In this document: piece by piece, positions 32,758-48,283 of the stretch
How the letters are laid out: each line of letters begins with the position of its first letter
Position numbering within the stretch: the first letter of the stretch is position 1
Origin: Adineta ricciae
Lineage: Eukaryota; Rotifera; Eurotatoria; Adinetida; Adinetidae
Direction of reading: 5' to 3'
Length of the DNA: 64,000 nucleotides
Assembly: GCA_905250025.1 (NCBI GenBank)
Contig: CAJNOJ010000134.1
Coordinates: forward strand, 62,001-126,000
Translations under genes and position numbers: made by a program
Notes under the pieces: model-generated
The model's input: the letters and a program-made list of their open reading frames with translations, nothing else
Told to the model about the DNA's origin: nothing
Database searches by the model: none

Positions 32758-35012
32758 TTATTTATTCTCATTGGAGAAAAGTCCATATCTTTGAAGATAT
32801 TCTTGAGTTTCAAAAGACAAACTTTTGTTCGTGATTTGAGGAGGTGATGGTTGTGGTTGTGTAGTGGATGCAGTTGCTTGAGATGATCGATCGCATTCGA
32901 TAGCTGCAGCTAACTGTTCATCTTCGAGATATTTCATTTCCAAGGCGTGAACTTCAATCGAAAGGTTATTTTCAGACTTTTGAGGAGAAGTGAGCAGAGT
33001 CTGCGATTGAGCTTGTGGGTAGACGGTTGTTGTACTGCTTTGTTGATTGATAAATTGCATTTGAATACCATTAGATGTGAAACTAATTCCAGTTGTTTTA
33101 GTTGACGTGACATGTTGCTGCTGATGAATGGAATTGTTGGAGTCAGAGATAGTTATGGTATCTTCCTCGTTTGTTATTGGTAATACAACAGCAGGTGGAC
33201 TGTGTGCTGATTTTTGCTGTTGTTGTTTATCAATGTATTGAAATATAGGCTTGAGAATATCGACAGATCTATGATTGGGATAAGTTGGTGAATGATCAAT
33301 TCGTGCTCCAGGAGAAGATAACTAAACAATGAAAGTAATATTTTTCAAGAAAAAAGGTAGACTGAAGTACTCTTACATGATTCAACGTGGTGTTGATTCC
33401 TAGTTGTTGTTGTTGTTGGTACTGCTCAGTATTTGGTGATTTGATAATGAGTTGCTTTGTTTGATCAGTTAGTAGTGATTCATAAACGTAAGGTGACGAT
33501 GGTTCACTTTGTACGCCAACGTGTCGTTTCGAACATTCTTTTTTTGGTGTTGTTCGTAGATTTTGTTGTTTTTGTTCGTTTAAAAGTTGATGAACAAGTT
33601 TCGTTAATGCTAAGAAATGTGCTTCATACGATTGCATTCGTTCGATTAATTCCTCTTTCCACTGTTTATCACCATTATCGTTCACTGGTGCTGGAGACCA
33701 GATTTGCTTTGATTTTGGCGAAGCACATGATGATTGAGATTGGCGCTCAGGAGTCAACATAGGTGCTGTTGTTATCATATCCCAAGAGGGTTGTTCGTGA
33801 GTAGTTTGCTTAGGTGGTGAACGAGGAAAACCAAATAAACTTCCATTGGTATTTGGAGACGAGAGAATCGCTTGATAACTGTCGAAAGGAATGTCCGTAG
33901 AAAAAGCTGGAATATTGGAAGCTTCAGGAATCAGTTGAAATTCAAAATCGTAAGGAAATTCTGTACTGCAATTAGCATTCAATTGATGTAATGGTAGACT
34001 AATTTGTTTCGAACATCTCCATCGATCGTACTCAATGGTTTTTATCGGCGTTGACCCTACAGGTATTGGTTTAACTTCATAAAAATCACACTGTCCACGT
34101 GTAGTTGACAGATAACATGCCAATAGAAATGGTGTTGCTCCAGATTGAAGACGCTGTTTTAGTGATAAATTCATACAATAGCGAAGACACACTGCCCATA
34201 CAAATGCACATTGAATATCGGTTATACCAGATATCCAACTAGAATTAATCATGACAATTAGATTTTGAATATAAACAAACATTTTCTTCTTACATTCCCA
34301 CTAATGGTAATCCATATGCTTGTGGATCATTCTCAAGTAATAATAAAATTTTCTTGTTTGACATACGATCTAAACTACAGTAACCGAAATGAGCTTGAGT
34401 TTTATAAACACTATTTTCTGTTGATGAATTGAGACTTTTCAACAAAGCTGTTGGTAAGATTTGAACAGAAGCAGGATTAATTGGTGTTAATAGAAAACTA
34501 TTTTTTACTGTTAAAAGATCAAACGACATATCGATATTTACAGGAGAAGAATAGTTCATCGACATTTGACCATAAAGATACGAAAACCGATGTAATTCAA
34601 TTGGAACTGATAAGTAACAATAATTATTTATATCCTAAAAGCAAAAACGTACAAATACGGTGCCTTTCACAACTTCTCTTACCTGAATTGCACTTTGAAT
34701 ACACGAATTGAACATTGCGGAATGTTTAGTATCACATTGAATAGGCACCTGAAATTCTCCAGTGATTAACTGATGATGAGCAACATCATTTGTTAATAAA
34801 AATCGATCAATGACATAAGTTAAGCGTTGCGATTCATCATCGGATATTAAGGTCGCAATCAACAAGATTGTCGTCGGATTTTTTATTCGAACTATCGATC
34901 GAATAACTTTGTCTTCGATAATTAATTGTGGTGATAGATTTTCATTTTGACATAAACGAAGATGAAGCGATCGACCGATTGGTGTTGAGTTCCAATACAA
35001 TGAAGAAGTCAT
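32758..35012 (-). CDS. STIL: STIL, centriole duplication factor (Ana2/SAS-5 family)
   Basis: Works with PLK4 and SAS-6 to start procentriole formation. Four exons (35012-34683, 34634-34294, 34238-33377, 33321-32758) join to 698 residues, shorter than vertebrate STIL (about 1290). The N-terminal domain shows LYWNSTPIGRSLHLRL and the VIDRF block, then KILLLLENDPQAYGLPLVG followed by WISGITDIQCAFVWA, highly characteristic of STIL. A short coiled coil (DKQWKEELIERMQSYEAHFL), the PLK4-binding/oligomer segment of the family, lies about residue 440. The C-terminal STAN motif is EVHALEMKYLEDEQLAAAIE and LSFETQEYLQRYGLF. The linkers are low-complexity (Q/S/T-rich). All signature parts are present. Confidence 0.92.
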
Positions 35013-35279
35013 CGCTATTTACATCTGAAAAGAAAATAATTGCGAAAGGAGTACGATTGTATAATGTCAATTTATCAATAGTCATATGCAACTGTGAAAA
35101 AAACTTGTAACTCGCTGCATCTGCACACTGAATTCGTAACAAATAACAAAATTCCTTTTGAAATTCGATCTGATCTTGTTAATAAAAGTATTTATTTATC
35201 TTTGTCCTGAAAATTTTAAGAAACACATGAGTATCTGCAAAAGTTTTGTTCATAGTGTCTCGATGAATCTGACGTTATC

Positions 35280-37784
<2,505 letters not shown>

Positions 37785-38340
37785 TGTCAATCGATTTCTT
37801 CTGCGATATTTTATGTATTGGTTTGAAATAAAAGTGATAACTAACAGGTAAAAAGTCGCTGACGAGCAAACAGGTGATGTTCAGTCGACCGGCACATGTA
37901 CGTTTACATCCATCGATACAAAATATTCTTACGTGTTCGTGATGATAACACGTATGGTTACGTATCAAATTCGAAGCGCGATGCGGAACGGATCGAGCGA
38001 TAAAGAGGAAAATGTTCCAGATGAGTAATTTTGAGCAAAACCATGACTTTTACAACAATATTTGAAGTGTAAATGTATTGAGCCAATAAAAATTTGAAAT
38101 CCATGTTCATGCTTTCCATTCGCAATCAATTGTGAAAATTATCAAGCAAATAAAATCAAAATGTAAGTAGACATTTTCTTGGTATACGATCCAATATGAT
38201 AATGTCAAACATTCCATAGATGGCAGGAGAAACATTTCTACTAAATAGAGGACGAACTATTAAAATTGAACATGGTGAAATGAAGAATTCTATCTTGTAT
38301 TCCATCCTTTGTTTACTTCAAAACACTGTAGAACATTAAA
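37785..38340. other. Upstream region of CARM1
   Basis: 5' flank of CARM1; no other feature seen. Confidence 0.4.
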
Positions 38341-38722
38341 TATAGTATTTCTACTATCTTTTCATTTTCTGGATCATCGATATGAATTTGATGTTTTCAA
38401 TTGGCGCACTGTAATTCAGTTGGTTTTGCCAATGTTTGAAAAAGAAGATGTGTCTGCTGAACATTTGTGATCATGGTGATATAACCAACAAGAAGCTTCG
38501 CGTGATAAATTCGTGATGTCAAAGTTATTGGATAATCATCTTATCAATGCGATTATTTTTCTCAATGAAATTCCGTGGGTAACCAAACCACATTTTCTTA
38601 CACAATGGGAAACAATGCGAATTATGACGCGAAGACATTTCAAATAGATGCGCTTTTCACCATTCGACGACGATGATGATAAAGCATTGATTGTTATCGT
38701 ATTCGGCAGTCAACAATTCGAA
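38340..38722 (+). pseudogene. Decayed reading frame of unknown family
   Basis: One frame is protein-like across about 125 codons but has three or more stops (about 38468, 38477 and 38644). It reads HRYEFDVFNWRTVIQLVLPM FEKEDVSAEH, then KFVMSKLLDNHLINAIIFLN EIPWVTKPHFLTQWETMRIM, and MRFSPFDDDDDKALIVIVFG. The steady codon pattern between stops points to a former gene. I do not recognise it. 38722-38976 may continue it (a membrane-like stretch then an acidic tail). Confidence 0.4.
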
Positions 38723-38976
38723 TGATATTAATAAACTCATCATTTGTTAATCAATTTATATTGAATATCGAATTGCATTTCCTTGATTTTATCATTTGTA
38801 TCTGTTTAAAGTTTACCTTTCTGGCGTTCTACTTCGATCTGTCGATCAAACCAGTTGAAACACAGATTGGTTTACTCAACGACGACAGCGATAACGAATT
38901 CGGGTTCACAAAAAATGATCGAACGACAATTAGTTCAGATGAGAAAATTCGATTGAGTTACAAAAACAAAAGTTAA

Positions 38977-39514
38977 TTGACAATATTTTACTATAACACG
39001 AAGATGTAGGAAAAAATACACTAATTCTCGTGTGTAATTGAACATAGATATAGTTTTTACGTCGATAATAAAGATGCCATCAAGAACAAACATGTTGATC
39101 AATTTTCATTCGATCATCTTTCGCGTTCCCGCATTATCACATTATGAGAAGTTAAGATGCATTTGTCAGATCGTTATTTTGACTTTTTATAATTCTCGGT
39201 CAAGATTCATGAAACTATAACTTCGTAGTAAGTTTTCTCTTAGATTTTTCCTTTTTTTTTATAACGATTCTATTCTATGCAAGGCGCTCGCTATGATGCT
39301 AATGCGATATAATCTTGGTTAATCCCAGAGAAGTCTATCATGAAATTCATCCTTCATCGCATTTTCTCACTTTTACGTTTGTAACTACTATTGTGTTCTT
39401 TTTGTGTAACAGTGAAATGTTATTTGACGTAAAAATAGGAATGATTCATAGAATACATGAGTAGTTTTGTTTGTCTGTTGTAGATTTTCTTCGTGTGTAA
39501 TTGACAAGCGAGAA
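38977..39514. other. Upstream region of ubiquilin
   Basis: AT-rich; no gene recognised before the ubiquilin start. Confidence 0.4.
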
Positions 39515-41800
39515 ATGAGTGAACAAATGGATGCAAGCAATAGTGGTGCATCAATGGTGAGTTCAAAATCAGACACAACATTGAAATTGGCGATTAAAAC
39601 ACCGAAAGAAAAGAAAGATATATCGATCGACGCATCTGCAACTGTAAAACAGGTGAATTTCGGTAGAATGGTATCAGATGGTTCATTTGTTTTTGTTTTC
39701 GTAGTTGAAAGATCTAGTAGCGAATGAATTTACTACATCGTATGATCAGATTTGCCTTATCTATTCTGGTAAAATTCTCAAAGATGATGAAGATTTAAAA
39801 AAACATGGTATGACTTTGTGTCTCATGATGAAAAATGTTTCATTTTCGATTTTATTGCAGATATAAAAGATGGTGTCACCATTCATTTGGTTATTCGAGC
39901 TCCTAAACCCAATGCAACATCAAATCCATCAAGTGCGTCTGAGTCTGCAAGTGTACCATCGGCTGGAAGTCAAGCTGAAGCTCGTCCAACGACAGCCCCA
40001 CAAGCAAATCCACCCAGTGATTTTCCTTTTGGTCTGGGCGCTTTTCCTGGAATGGGAAATTTAAATTTTGCAAACACAAATTTTGGTGACATTCAACAAC
40101 AATTCCAGCAACAAGTAATCTCCATTCAAGTGACAACACCCTTCGAACCTCTTCTCTCTTTTGTTTTTGGATAGATGATGAACAATCCAACACAGCTTCG
40201 TCAATTGATGGATAGTCCTGTCATACAAAGTATCACTAGTAATCCTGATCTACTACGATCGTTAATGCTTAGCAATCCACAAATTCGTGATCTAATGGAT
40301 GTAGGTGAATTGAATTAAGAAATGAAACGGCCAACAATTTGTTTTGTTTCTGTCTCTTTGCAGCGTAATCCTGAAATATCTCATTTATTGAATAATCCTG
40401 ATCTACTTCGCCAAACAATGGAATTTGCTCGTAATCCTACAGCAATGCAAGAAATGATGCGCAATCATGATCGAGCTATGAGTAACCTTGAAGTAGATAC
40501 GTCATCTAACCTTCTCGACGGATTTTTCACGCAAGCTATTTTCCTTTATAGAGTATTCCTGGTGGTTTCAATGCTCTACAACGCATTTATCATGATGTTC
40601 AAGAACCAATGTATTCGGCAGCGCAAGAACAATTTGGAAATAATCCATTTACGCAATTATTCACTGGCAATGAAGGTATGAACACACTCTCATCTTCATG
40701 TTTTATGAGAATCTCTGACATTACAATAGGAAACACTTCAACATCACAAACTGAGAATACGGATCCGTTACCAAATCCATGGGCACCACGTAGCACTGGT
40801 GCTACTACCGGACCAGCACATCAAACTCAACAGCAATCCAATGATTCAAGCAATACTCAACAGGCATCATCGGCAATTCCAACAGGTGCAACGGGTAGCT
40901 CACCTGGCCTAATCTCACCAATGATGCAGAACTATATGTCTCAATTGGTTCAAAATCCTCGTCTGCTTGAAAGCGTGCTGAATGCTCCGTATATGCAACC
41001 ATTGATGGATTCACTTGCTGCTAATCCAGATATTTCCAGACAAATGGTGATGAATAATCCAATGTTTGCTAATAATCCTGAATTACGTGACCAAATGCTC
41101 AATGCTCTACCAGCAATGATGGAACAAATGAGAAATCCTGAAGTACAAGCATTAATGCAAAATCGCGAAGCATTAGAAGCGATTACACAAGTACAAGAAG
41201 GTAAATTGCATTAGTTCTCTTCTATCTTCGATAACATTTCTTTTTCAAAGGTCTTCAACGGCTGCATACTGCAGCACCTAATCTCTTTCAAGCGTAAGTC
41301 TACGAATACAATCTTAATTCTCTGTAAACTGACGACAGTTTTCTTTCAGTGGTGGCCTACCAGCTGGTCTTCGTTTCGGTTCAACTGGCTTAGCATCACC
41401 TGGTACTACGGGAGGTTCATCAGCATCCACTAGTCAACCATCTCGACCAGTCAATTCAACTGGTACAAGTAGTAATACTTCAACAGCGAATGATTCAAAT
41501 AACTATGCAGGTGTTTTCGCCCAAATGTTAAATATGATGTCTAATCAAAATATTGTATGTCTATTTAAATTCGCATTGTCTTTACGATTGTATTTCGTGT
41601 AGAACACACCACCGGATCAACGTTATGCCGTTCAATTAGAACAACTTGTTTCCATGGGTTTCACCAATCGAGAAGCAAATTTACAAGGTAAATCATTCAT
41701 CGTTCTAGTCGATTGATCTTTTTCAATGATCATTTTAGCTTTGACAGCTACAATGGGTGATGTAAATGCGGCTGTCGAACGACTTCTCTCTCAAATATGA
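39515..41800 (+). CDS. UBQLN: Ubiquilin
   Basis: A shuttle protein that carries ubiquitinated clients to the proteasome. Many small exons; the first are 39515-39652, 39705-39807, 39861-40114, 40175-40300, 40374-40492, 40552-40675 and 40730-41200. The N-terminal ubiquitin-like domain runs from [20 protein letters not shown] to [28 protein letters not shown] and [19 protein letters not shown]1-type repeats follow ([76 protein letters not shown], and [20 protein letters not shown]). The C-terminal UBA is [20 protein letters not shown] then [20 protein letters not shown]. Domain order and length fit animal ubiquilins, with no break. Confidence 0.95.
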
Positions 41801-43325
41801 CACTTTCCTATCAATGTTTAAATTCTTCTATTACTGTCGTCATCATTGCTGGATTTCCTTTCTGTTTCTATTCAACTGTTTTGTTTGTATATGTATATGT
41901 TCGTGTGTGCGTGTATGTCTGTTTGAGAAAGAAAGAGAGAGAGAGAGAGAGAGAGCAAGCAATATAGAAGTGTTGGATAGATATTCATGATCGTATGTGC
42001 GCATATTTTTCCAATGAGAAAATGTTTCTTGTCTATATGTAATGTAGTCATTGTATTTGTATAAACAAAGAACATTCACATTGTTATAACAATGATAACC
42101 GAGTTTTTGAATGACTTTTTCAAGAAATCAGAGTTTTCTTCATCGAACACGATTTCAACTTGTTCAGAATTAATGAGATCAACTTCTTGCTCATCTTCGA
42201 AGAACATTCATCTACGTGATATACGCAGAATAGACGAACATGTCAATCGCAATGATAATACTCGTTCTACTGCCTGAAAATCACATCGCTCATGTTACTT
42301 GTGAATAGCTTCTTATGTGAAGTGTGCACTTTTTCTTTCAAATCACAAACTTCAATTCAAGTATCTCTTTTTCACATGTCCGTTAATTCATATTTGAGAA
42401 AAAAGTCACAAGAAAATTCAAACATATGCTCTCCTTTTCTTTGCCAATATCGATAGGTGATTGTCCTAAGGGTCTCTTGTGTGTTATTTCGACGACAAAT
42501 TACGTTTGATCTGAGCAACAAAGTGCTGTTGAATGACACAAAGCGTTGAATGTTTTTCTCAAAAGAACAAGTAAGTGTATTTCTTGTTCAAAACGATCGT
42601 TGATGAACACATCATACAGAGTAAACAGTCGAATTCACACGGAAATGAAATTGACTTTCAGAAGAAGAAGGAGAAGAAAAAACGTCATTCTCATTGATGT
42701 TCATTCGATGAACACAGGTGACTTTTCCTCTTTTTTCCTCCTTCACCAACTGTTCATTGTATCTTTTTCTTCATCTAATTGAACACGTGACAGCTGCTTA
42801 ATAGATCCGAAAGTAAGCTATTTAATTCAAACAAATCATTTCGATTCGCCTATAAACATCGATATATATACACATAGAGAGAGAAAAGATAATATTACAT
42901 ACCTGGAAGAGATTGGTTAAGAGAGTTAGATGTGATAGCACAACTATTTTATCCATTGCATTGCATAGACGAAATCGTCTTTCAGCATTCTTTCTCATAT
43001 CTCTTCTGTGCGTGTTTATTCAGTATCATATTATCCGTACATATTTGAAAATCTACAGACGAACTACGTTTTTTTCTTCTCTGTACGAAATTATGATTTC
43101 TAATCATTTAATTAAGTAAGTATGAAGACCTCAAAGACAAGGAGAGATTTGATCTTTGTTCTCACATATGCGAAAATTTGCCACGCATAGATCATTTCTT
43201 ATTAAGCTCGAAACAAACAACATGTCCTATTTACTCATCGAATTAACTTCGCGTGTGTGGAGATGATGTAACATTCTTTTTATTTGATATACTCTGCTCT
43301 CGATGATCATGATCGATTCGTATTG
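41801..43325. other. Intergenic between ubiquilin and TEAD
   Basis: About 1.5 kb. Apart from the GA tract at 41925-41955 I find no gene; open frames of 60-80 codons here have no support. Part of it should hold the TEAD promoter. Confidence 0.45.
41925..41955. repeat. GA microsatellite
   Basis: GAGAAAGAAAGAGAGAGAG... tract of about 31 bp in the 3' flank of ubiquilin. Confidence 0.95.
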
Positions 43326-45024
43326 ATGGATTTTTTTAGCATGCCGTCCTGTTGGCCATCACCATTGCAATTCGTTAAAGATTTCGATCGAACAAATTGT
43401 TCAATTAAATCAGAAGAATCGACTTCAACAGAAGAATTAGACGATGATCAAAACAACGATGGCGAAGGAGTGTGGAGTCCGGATATTGAACAAAGCTTTC
43501 ATGTAACTTCGTGATTCGTGTGTTATCCAATCATGAGAAAAGTCAATATTTTTAGGAAGCATTGGCCATTTATCCTGCATGTGGTCGAAGAAAGATCATT
43601 TTGTCTGACGAAGGCAAAATGTTCGGAAGAAATGAGCTGATTTCTCGTTATATCAAAATGCGCACTGGCAAACTGCGTACACGTAAACAAGTTTCATCTC
43701 ATATTCAAGTTTTAGCAAAACGAAAGTCGAAAGAACTTCATTCGTTATTCAAAGTAACTACCAAATTTGATGTTGATCGAAAGTTAAAGCGTATAAGAAT
43801 GACTTAGGATACAAGTTTTAAAGATTCCCATCGAACGTTTCTTCTCAATCAACATTATCAACAATTACGTCATACAACAACATCAAACGCAACCCCAGAC
43901 AATTCTTCGCCCTATTATAATCCACCTGTTTCCATTTTTTCACCTGCGACTCCCACATCATTTTTCGAGTAAATTCATCCACCGATTAAGCTCATCTTCG
44001 AACGAAAGCTTTGCTTTTCTTTAGTTTGAAATCCTTCACCCCGTCATCAACCGCTGATTTTCGATCAACAGCTCATACTCATTGCATCAACTCGAATCGA
44101 TTGAAATTAGCTGAACTTGCCGGATACATTCAATTGAAATCGAATTTCAATTCGGTGAGTTTTCATTGATCACTCTGTTCGTCATATTGAGTCTTTCGAT
44201 TTAGAAACACTACTTACTTCATGTCAGTGAAGAAGCAGGAACCGATATGAAACCTGAGGTGAGTAAATACGAAAGACTTGTTTCCTATATCGACAAACAT
44301 TTTCCCTTTGTTTAGAGAATCAAAATCAACCAAATCATTGATTTATTTCCGATGTTAAAAGATCTTTATCGGAAAGATTTCGAAGATATGTTCTATGTTG
44401 TCAAAGTTTGGGTAAGACTTCAATGAGTTTGAAGGTATTTATACAAGAAAATCTTTCATTTAGGTCAATATGGATTATGAAGAAGATCCGACAGATACAT
44501 TTCACCATTATTCTGTGTAAGATTTCATATGATCTTGTCTTTATTAGTTGAAATTTTTCGTTTTAGTTTTGAGAGTTTAGAAAACAATTTGAATATTTCA
44601 ATAACTACAAAAGTTTGTTCATTTGAGAAGACTATTGTGGAAAAAATTGAGGTACGAGTTTGAAAAATAAAGAAAATTCCAAGTGAAAGTTTTCTTTTAG
44701 AGTGGCACAATGAAATACGATGAAATGATGAACAAAACGCTGTATCGTTCGACAGATACATCAATGTGTGCCTTTATGATTGATTTTATCCAAAAACTCA
44801 AAACAGGAATGTACATGCGAGACATGATGAATGCTGTGCTCGAACATTTGGGAGTTTTGCAAGTAAATAGAACGTTTTGATTAATATTTTTTCTTCAATC
44901 AAAAATGATTTAGACGGTAGTGAATAAAGATACAAACGAATTACTTTTATGTATTGCATATATATTTGAAATAAGTGAATCAACAAATGGAACACAATCG
45001 GCTGCTTATCGTTTATGCGAATGA
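43326..45024 (+). CDS. TEAD: TEAD/Scalloped transcription factor
   Basis: DNA-binding partner of YAP/Yorkie in Hippo signalling; nuclear. Exons begin 43326-43502, 43556-43753, 43808-43968, 44025-44154, 44205-44258, with further small exons to the stop at 45022-45024. The TEA domain is [20 protein letters not shown], then [33 protein letters not shown] and [20 protein letters not shown], almost identical to other animals. The YAP-binding half shows [40 protein letters not shown], then [12 protein letters not shown], a [40 protein letters not shown] stretch and a closing [18 protein letters not shown] at 45105. A partial duplicate lies at 48284. Confidence 0.95.
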
Positions 45025-45182
45025 TTGAATGAACGTGCATTTTCCTTTTTTTTCTCGTCTATTCTTATCGATTTACTTCCTACGTTGCTTTCTGATTTGT
45101 CTTCAATAAATTATTTTTCATGATATTCATGTAGTGAAATTTATTGAAAGAGAAACATGCATTAGATGAATGACGAAATTAG

Positions 45183-45352
45183 AGATGTGCGGTTTCAGCG
45201 TAAATACTGAAATACTACACTGATAACTTCTGAGATTTACTGATCTCACACTCAATTATATATCAGTAACCGTCGGTGCACCGATGTCATCAGTGTTTCC
45301 GTTTCATTAGTGTCGGTGATTTCAGTGGTCAGTAAGCTGATACCGCACATCC
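45183..45352. mobile_element. 170-bp MITE with TTAG target duplication
   Basis: The left end AGATGTGCGGTTTCAGC and the inverted right end GGATGTGCGGTATCAGC agree at 15 of 17 bases, and TTAG flanks both sides (45179-45182, 45353-45356). It is non-coding and internally palindromic (CGTCGGTGCACCGATG). A TTA-type target would suit a PIF/Harbinger relative, but the family is not proven. Confidence 0.7.
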
Positions 45353-45356
45353 TTAG

Positions 45357-45797
45357 ACGGAATCAATAGATGTGTTAACCCTTTCCAGTCGACTACTAGA
45401 AGACGTAGAGCAAAAAATTTCTTTGTTCATTTCTGTTGCTTCTCGATTATGGAGATAAGAAAAGTTCGCTTTCCATAATTAAAGCATGCGTCCATATTGG
45501 ATACATCCGGTCATTAGGGATTAAAATTGTACAAAATGTGTTCTGTGTTTTCATCGAAGAAAATACACTACTTAATGATTATTTTTCATTTATTCATGAA
45601 GTCCACATGAGAAACAGATATGAATATGTATAAACGGATAAGATAAGCGTATAATAACGATTTTCAATAAAGACAACTGAACTGATTGAATATTAACTTT
45701 TGAAAGAGTTGTTTATTTCGTGCACCGATTTACTACTAAACAAAGAAACGTGATTAATCGAGATCGAAAATGTTATAGGAAAACGCACTTGCACTCA
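45357..45797. other. No recognisable gene
   Basis: The 65-codon frame at 45436-45633 has no supporting feature. Confidence 0.4.
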
Positions 45798-45935
45798 GTG
45801 AGTGACATCGTTTGGATTGGCCATTACAGTAACCTTCACACCGAAACGATTTTCAATCTCGTGTAAAATTGCTTCATCATTAATAAACAAAGTCGCAGAT
45901 GTCTTCGGTCTAAAAGACCCAGCACAAGTTGTCTA
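45798..45935 (-). other. Orphan C-terminal exon, possibly RNase E/G-like
   Basis: After an acceptor (GTTTTAG in the minus-strand sense, near 45936) the minus strand reads TTCAGSFRPKTSATLFINDE then AILHEIENRFGVKVTVMANP and NDVTH-stop. The block ATLF.ND...HEIE.RFGVKV.V..NPN resembles the end of the RNase E/G catalytic region, a bacterial family, but the evidence is one short exon. No upstream exon could be joined, so this is either a 5'-truncated gene or a remnant. Confidence 0.25.
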
Positions 45936-46272
45936 AAATGAAACAAATTGGTTAATGCTAAAGCACATTCTTTATTTGAGTCTTACTCTATAAAAGTAAG
46001 CGTCAATATTTTCTGGCATGTTGTAACTTTAATAACGTCGACACGTTCATTAACCAAATGGCGTTCGGGAAGATTTGTGGCGAAAAGAATTGCGAATTGA
46101 AACTCTTTGAACGCTTGGAAACGGCCGATTCCGTGGTACTCCGTTGATTTCATGGAAGCAGTATTCCCGATAGGCGGATCCGGTGACCGGATTTATCTGA
46201 TTTGTGCCGGAACACATAGGAACATGCCAAAACCGGTAGCCAGAAACGGTTACCGCATTTCTCCATCGGATT

Positions 46273-46440
46273 GCGACTGGAGAAATCCAGTCATTTGTTA
46301 CAAATTTTATGAGCGTTATTTTTAGCTAGGCTGTATGATGACCCTTAGAAAATACATAAAACCCGTGTTTTGGATCCGACACAATCCGACATGGGATCCG
46401 ATCGGATCGGAGTATGGGATTTGTCGACCTGGGTTGCCTC
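46273..46440 (+). repeat. Dispersed repeat, copy 2 (related to 7984-8130)
   Basis: Starts within a hairpin (TTTCTCCATCGGATTGCGACTG, closed by GGAGAAATCC) and shares ordered blocks with 7984-8130. The preceding 46100-46270 is richer in CCGG/GGATCCGG words and may belong to the same element. Confidence 0.55.
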
Positions 46441-48283
46441 GAGTAATCGTTCATCTTCACACATGTCACGGTGTATTTCAGTTATGGAGAATTCCTTATG
46501 CGTTAATCATTTGGGCACAGTTGAACATCGTGACAGTTCTTACGAAAACTATCATCTGGTTAAGGATAATTCATTGATGAGTTTTATTAATTGATTATTC
46601 TTTTCTTGTTTTCGCGTTTTGACGTGATGTTGTTTGAGATCCTTGAATTTGAACAATAAAATTCATGTGTAAACTTTTGAAACTTATGTGTATTTTCACG
46701 TTCCATTCGAAACTCTGGAATGATTTTGTAAAACTGTTGAAAGGTTCAGTAAAACTCTTGAACGACATAGTAAGATCCTGGATTGTTTCGATGAGTCCGT
46801 CTATTTTCGTCGTTTGTTGTTCAATTTTTGTCGTTAAATCTGTTAGTTGTTTCGATGTTGATACAACCTAGAAATTAATACTGGAATAACAATTCTACGA
46901 TCAAAAGAACGAATACGATTATCAAGCTGTTTGCAGCGTGCACGCTCTTAGAATTATTATATGGTGAAGTGCGGCCGAATCGTTAGGATGAGAAATATGA
47001 ACTGATGAACTTGCAAATCCCTACATGGTCTAACACTCGAATCAAGCACTTAAAACAGTATTACTAACGAAATGATTGAAAACGTCAACAAAAACGGAAC
47101 GTAAGACAAAAAATGAGCTCTAATCAACGATTTTTGAAAATGTTCTTTGTAACTAGCGGTTTTTGGTAAATGATTAATGGTTGATATTGATAGTCGTTAA
47201 TTAATGATACTCTATAGCACTCCTCACTTACATAGTTTGTATGAATATATGGAGTATGTTCTTTGCGCATTACTTTGACGATATGTTTATACAGAAAAAA
47301 ATCAAATGCATCTGAACACGTTCATGTCGGATTTTTATATCTGTACTGTGCTCGTTGCCATACAGACCACTTAGAGACACAGGAAAAGCGAAAAACAAAT
47401 AGCCTGATGAAGTGACAACTAAAGGAAGAGAAGAACACAATTCTATGAGAGAGAGAACACTAACGAATAAATCGTTATTGCTTTTCCTTCCTTCAGTTGC
47501 ATTTCTCTCTCTCTCTTCTTCAAACATATGACATAGAGATCCTCACTCTACGCTAGTGGTGGTATAGGATTCAGTACCTCTACCATTCCTGCCATCTGAA
47601 GTCGGTATTCACCCTAGAATAACGTGGAAGACCATCAGTCACGGTGTTTGTACAACCAGATGTAACGTTCAATGGACCAGCTCGGTGAGTATTACAGATT
47701 CTCGAGTTAGTTAGAGATGTCGATTGAGCAGCTGATGGATCTAGAAAATAAACTAAACAAATTCAAACTAATCGATTTTCATCATTTATTACGTAGTGCA
47801 CTCGTTGATCTTCTTTGAAAGAGCAACAGATAATTTATTGATGCAATATTACTTATCAAAGAGCATTTACCTGCCGAGTTGCACTCCGACTACTGTTGTC
47901 ATCGTCCGTGTTATTAATCATCTGAAAAATATATTCGTAAAGTATCTCTCATCATTAAATGACACTGACACGCAGCTAGATTAAATATACCATATTATGT
48001 TCAGTCTTTTCAAACCAATCTGATTATTATACATACGCACACACGCAAGTTTTACTAGATTCTATTTCTTTTTCTCTCTTTCGCTACCAAACGTTCCAAA
48101 TGTATTGGACACTTCGTTTCGATATGGAGACGAAATGATTTGTTTACAATAATTCTAACTAGGCAACAACCAGTCATATTTAATGGACTAGGTGTATCGT
48201 CCTCATACTGAAACCAGCTAATCCAACAGTCTCACTAATATTCATGTCATACAATGACATAAAAATACTACACCAAATAATCC
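46441..48283. other. Gene-poor stretch
   Basis: One minus-strand open piece (about 47570-47745, reading DPSAAQSTSLTNSRICNTHR then AGPLNVTSGCTNTVTDGLPR) might be an exon, but nothing joins to it. Otherwise AT-rich, with a GA/CT tract near 47500-47520. Confidence 0.35.

Noticed and set aside
42546-42782. 78-codon frame
   Set aside because: Basic low-complexity run, no supporting features.
46107-46594. Overlapping frames of 72-80 codons
   Set aside because: They lie in the dispersed repeat and its GC-richer flank; no recognisable domain.
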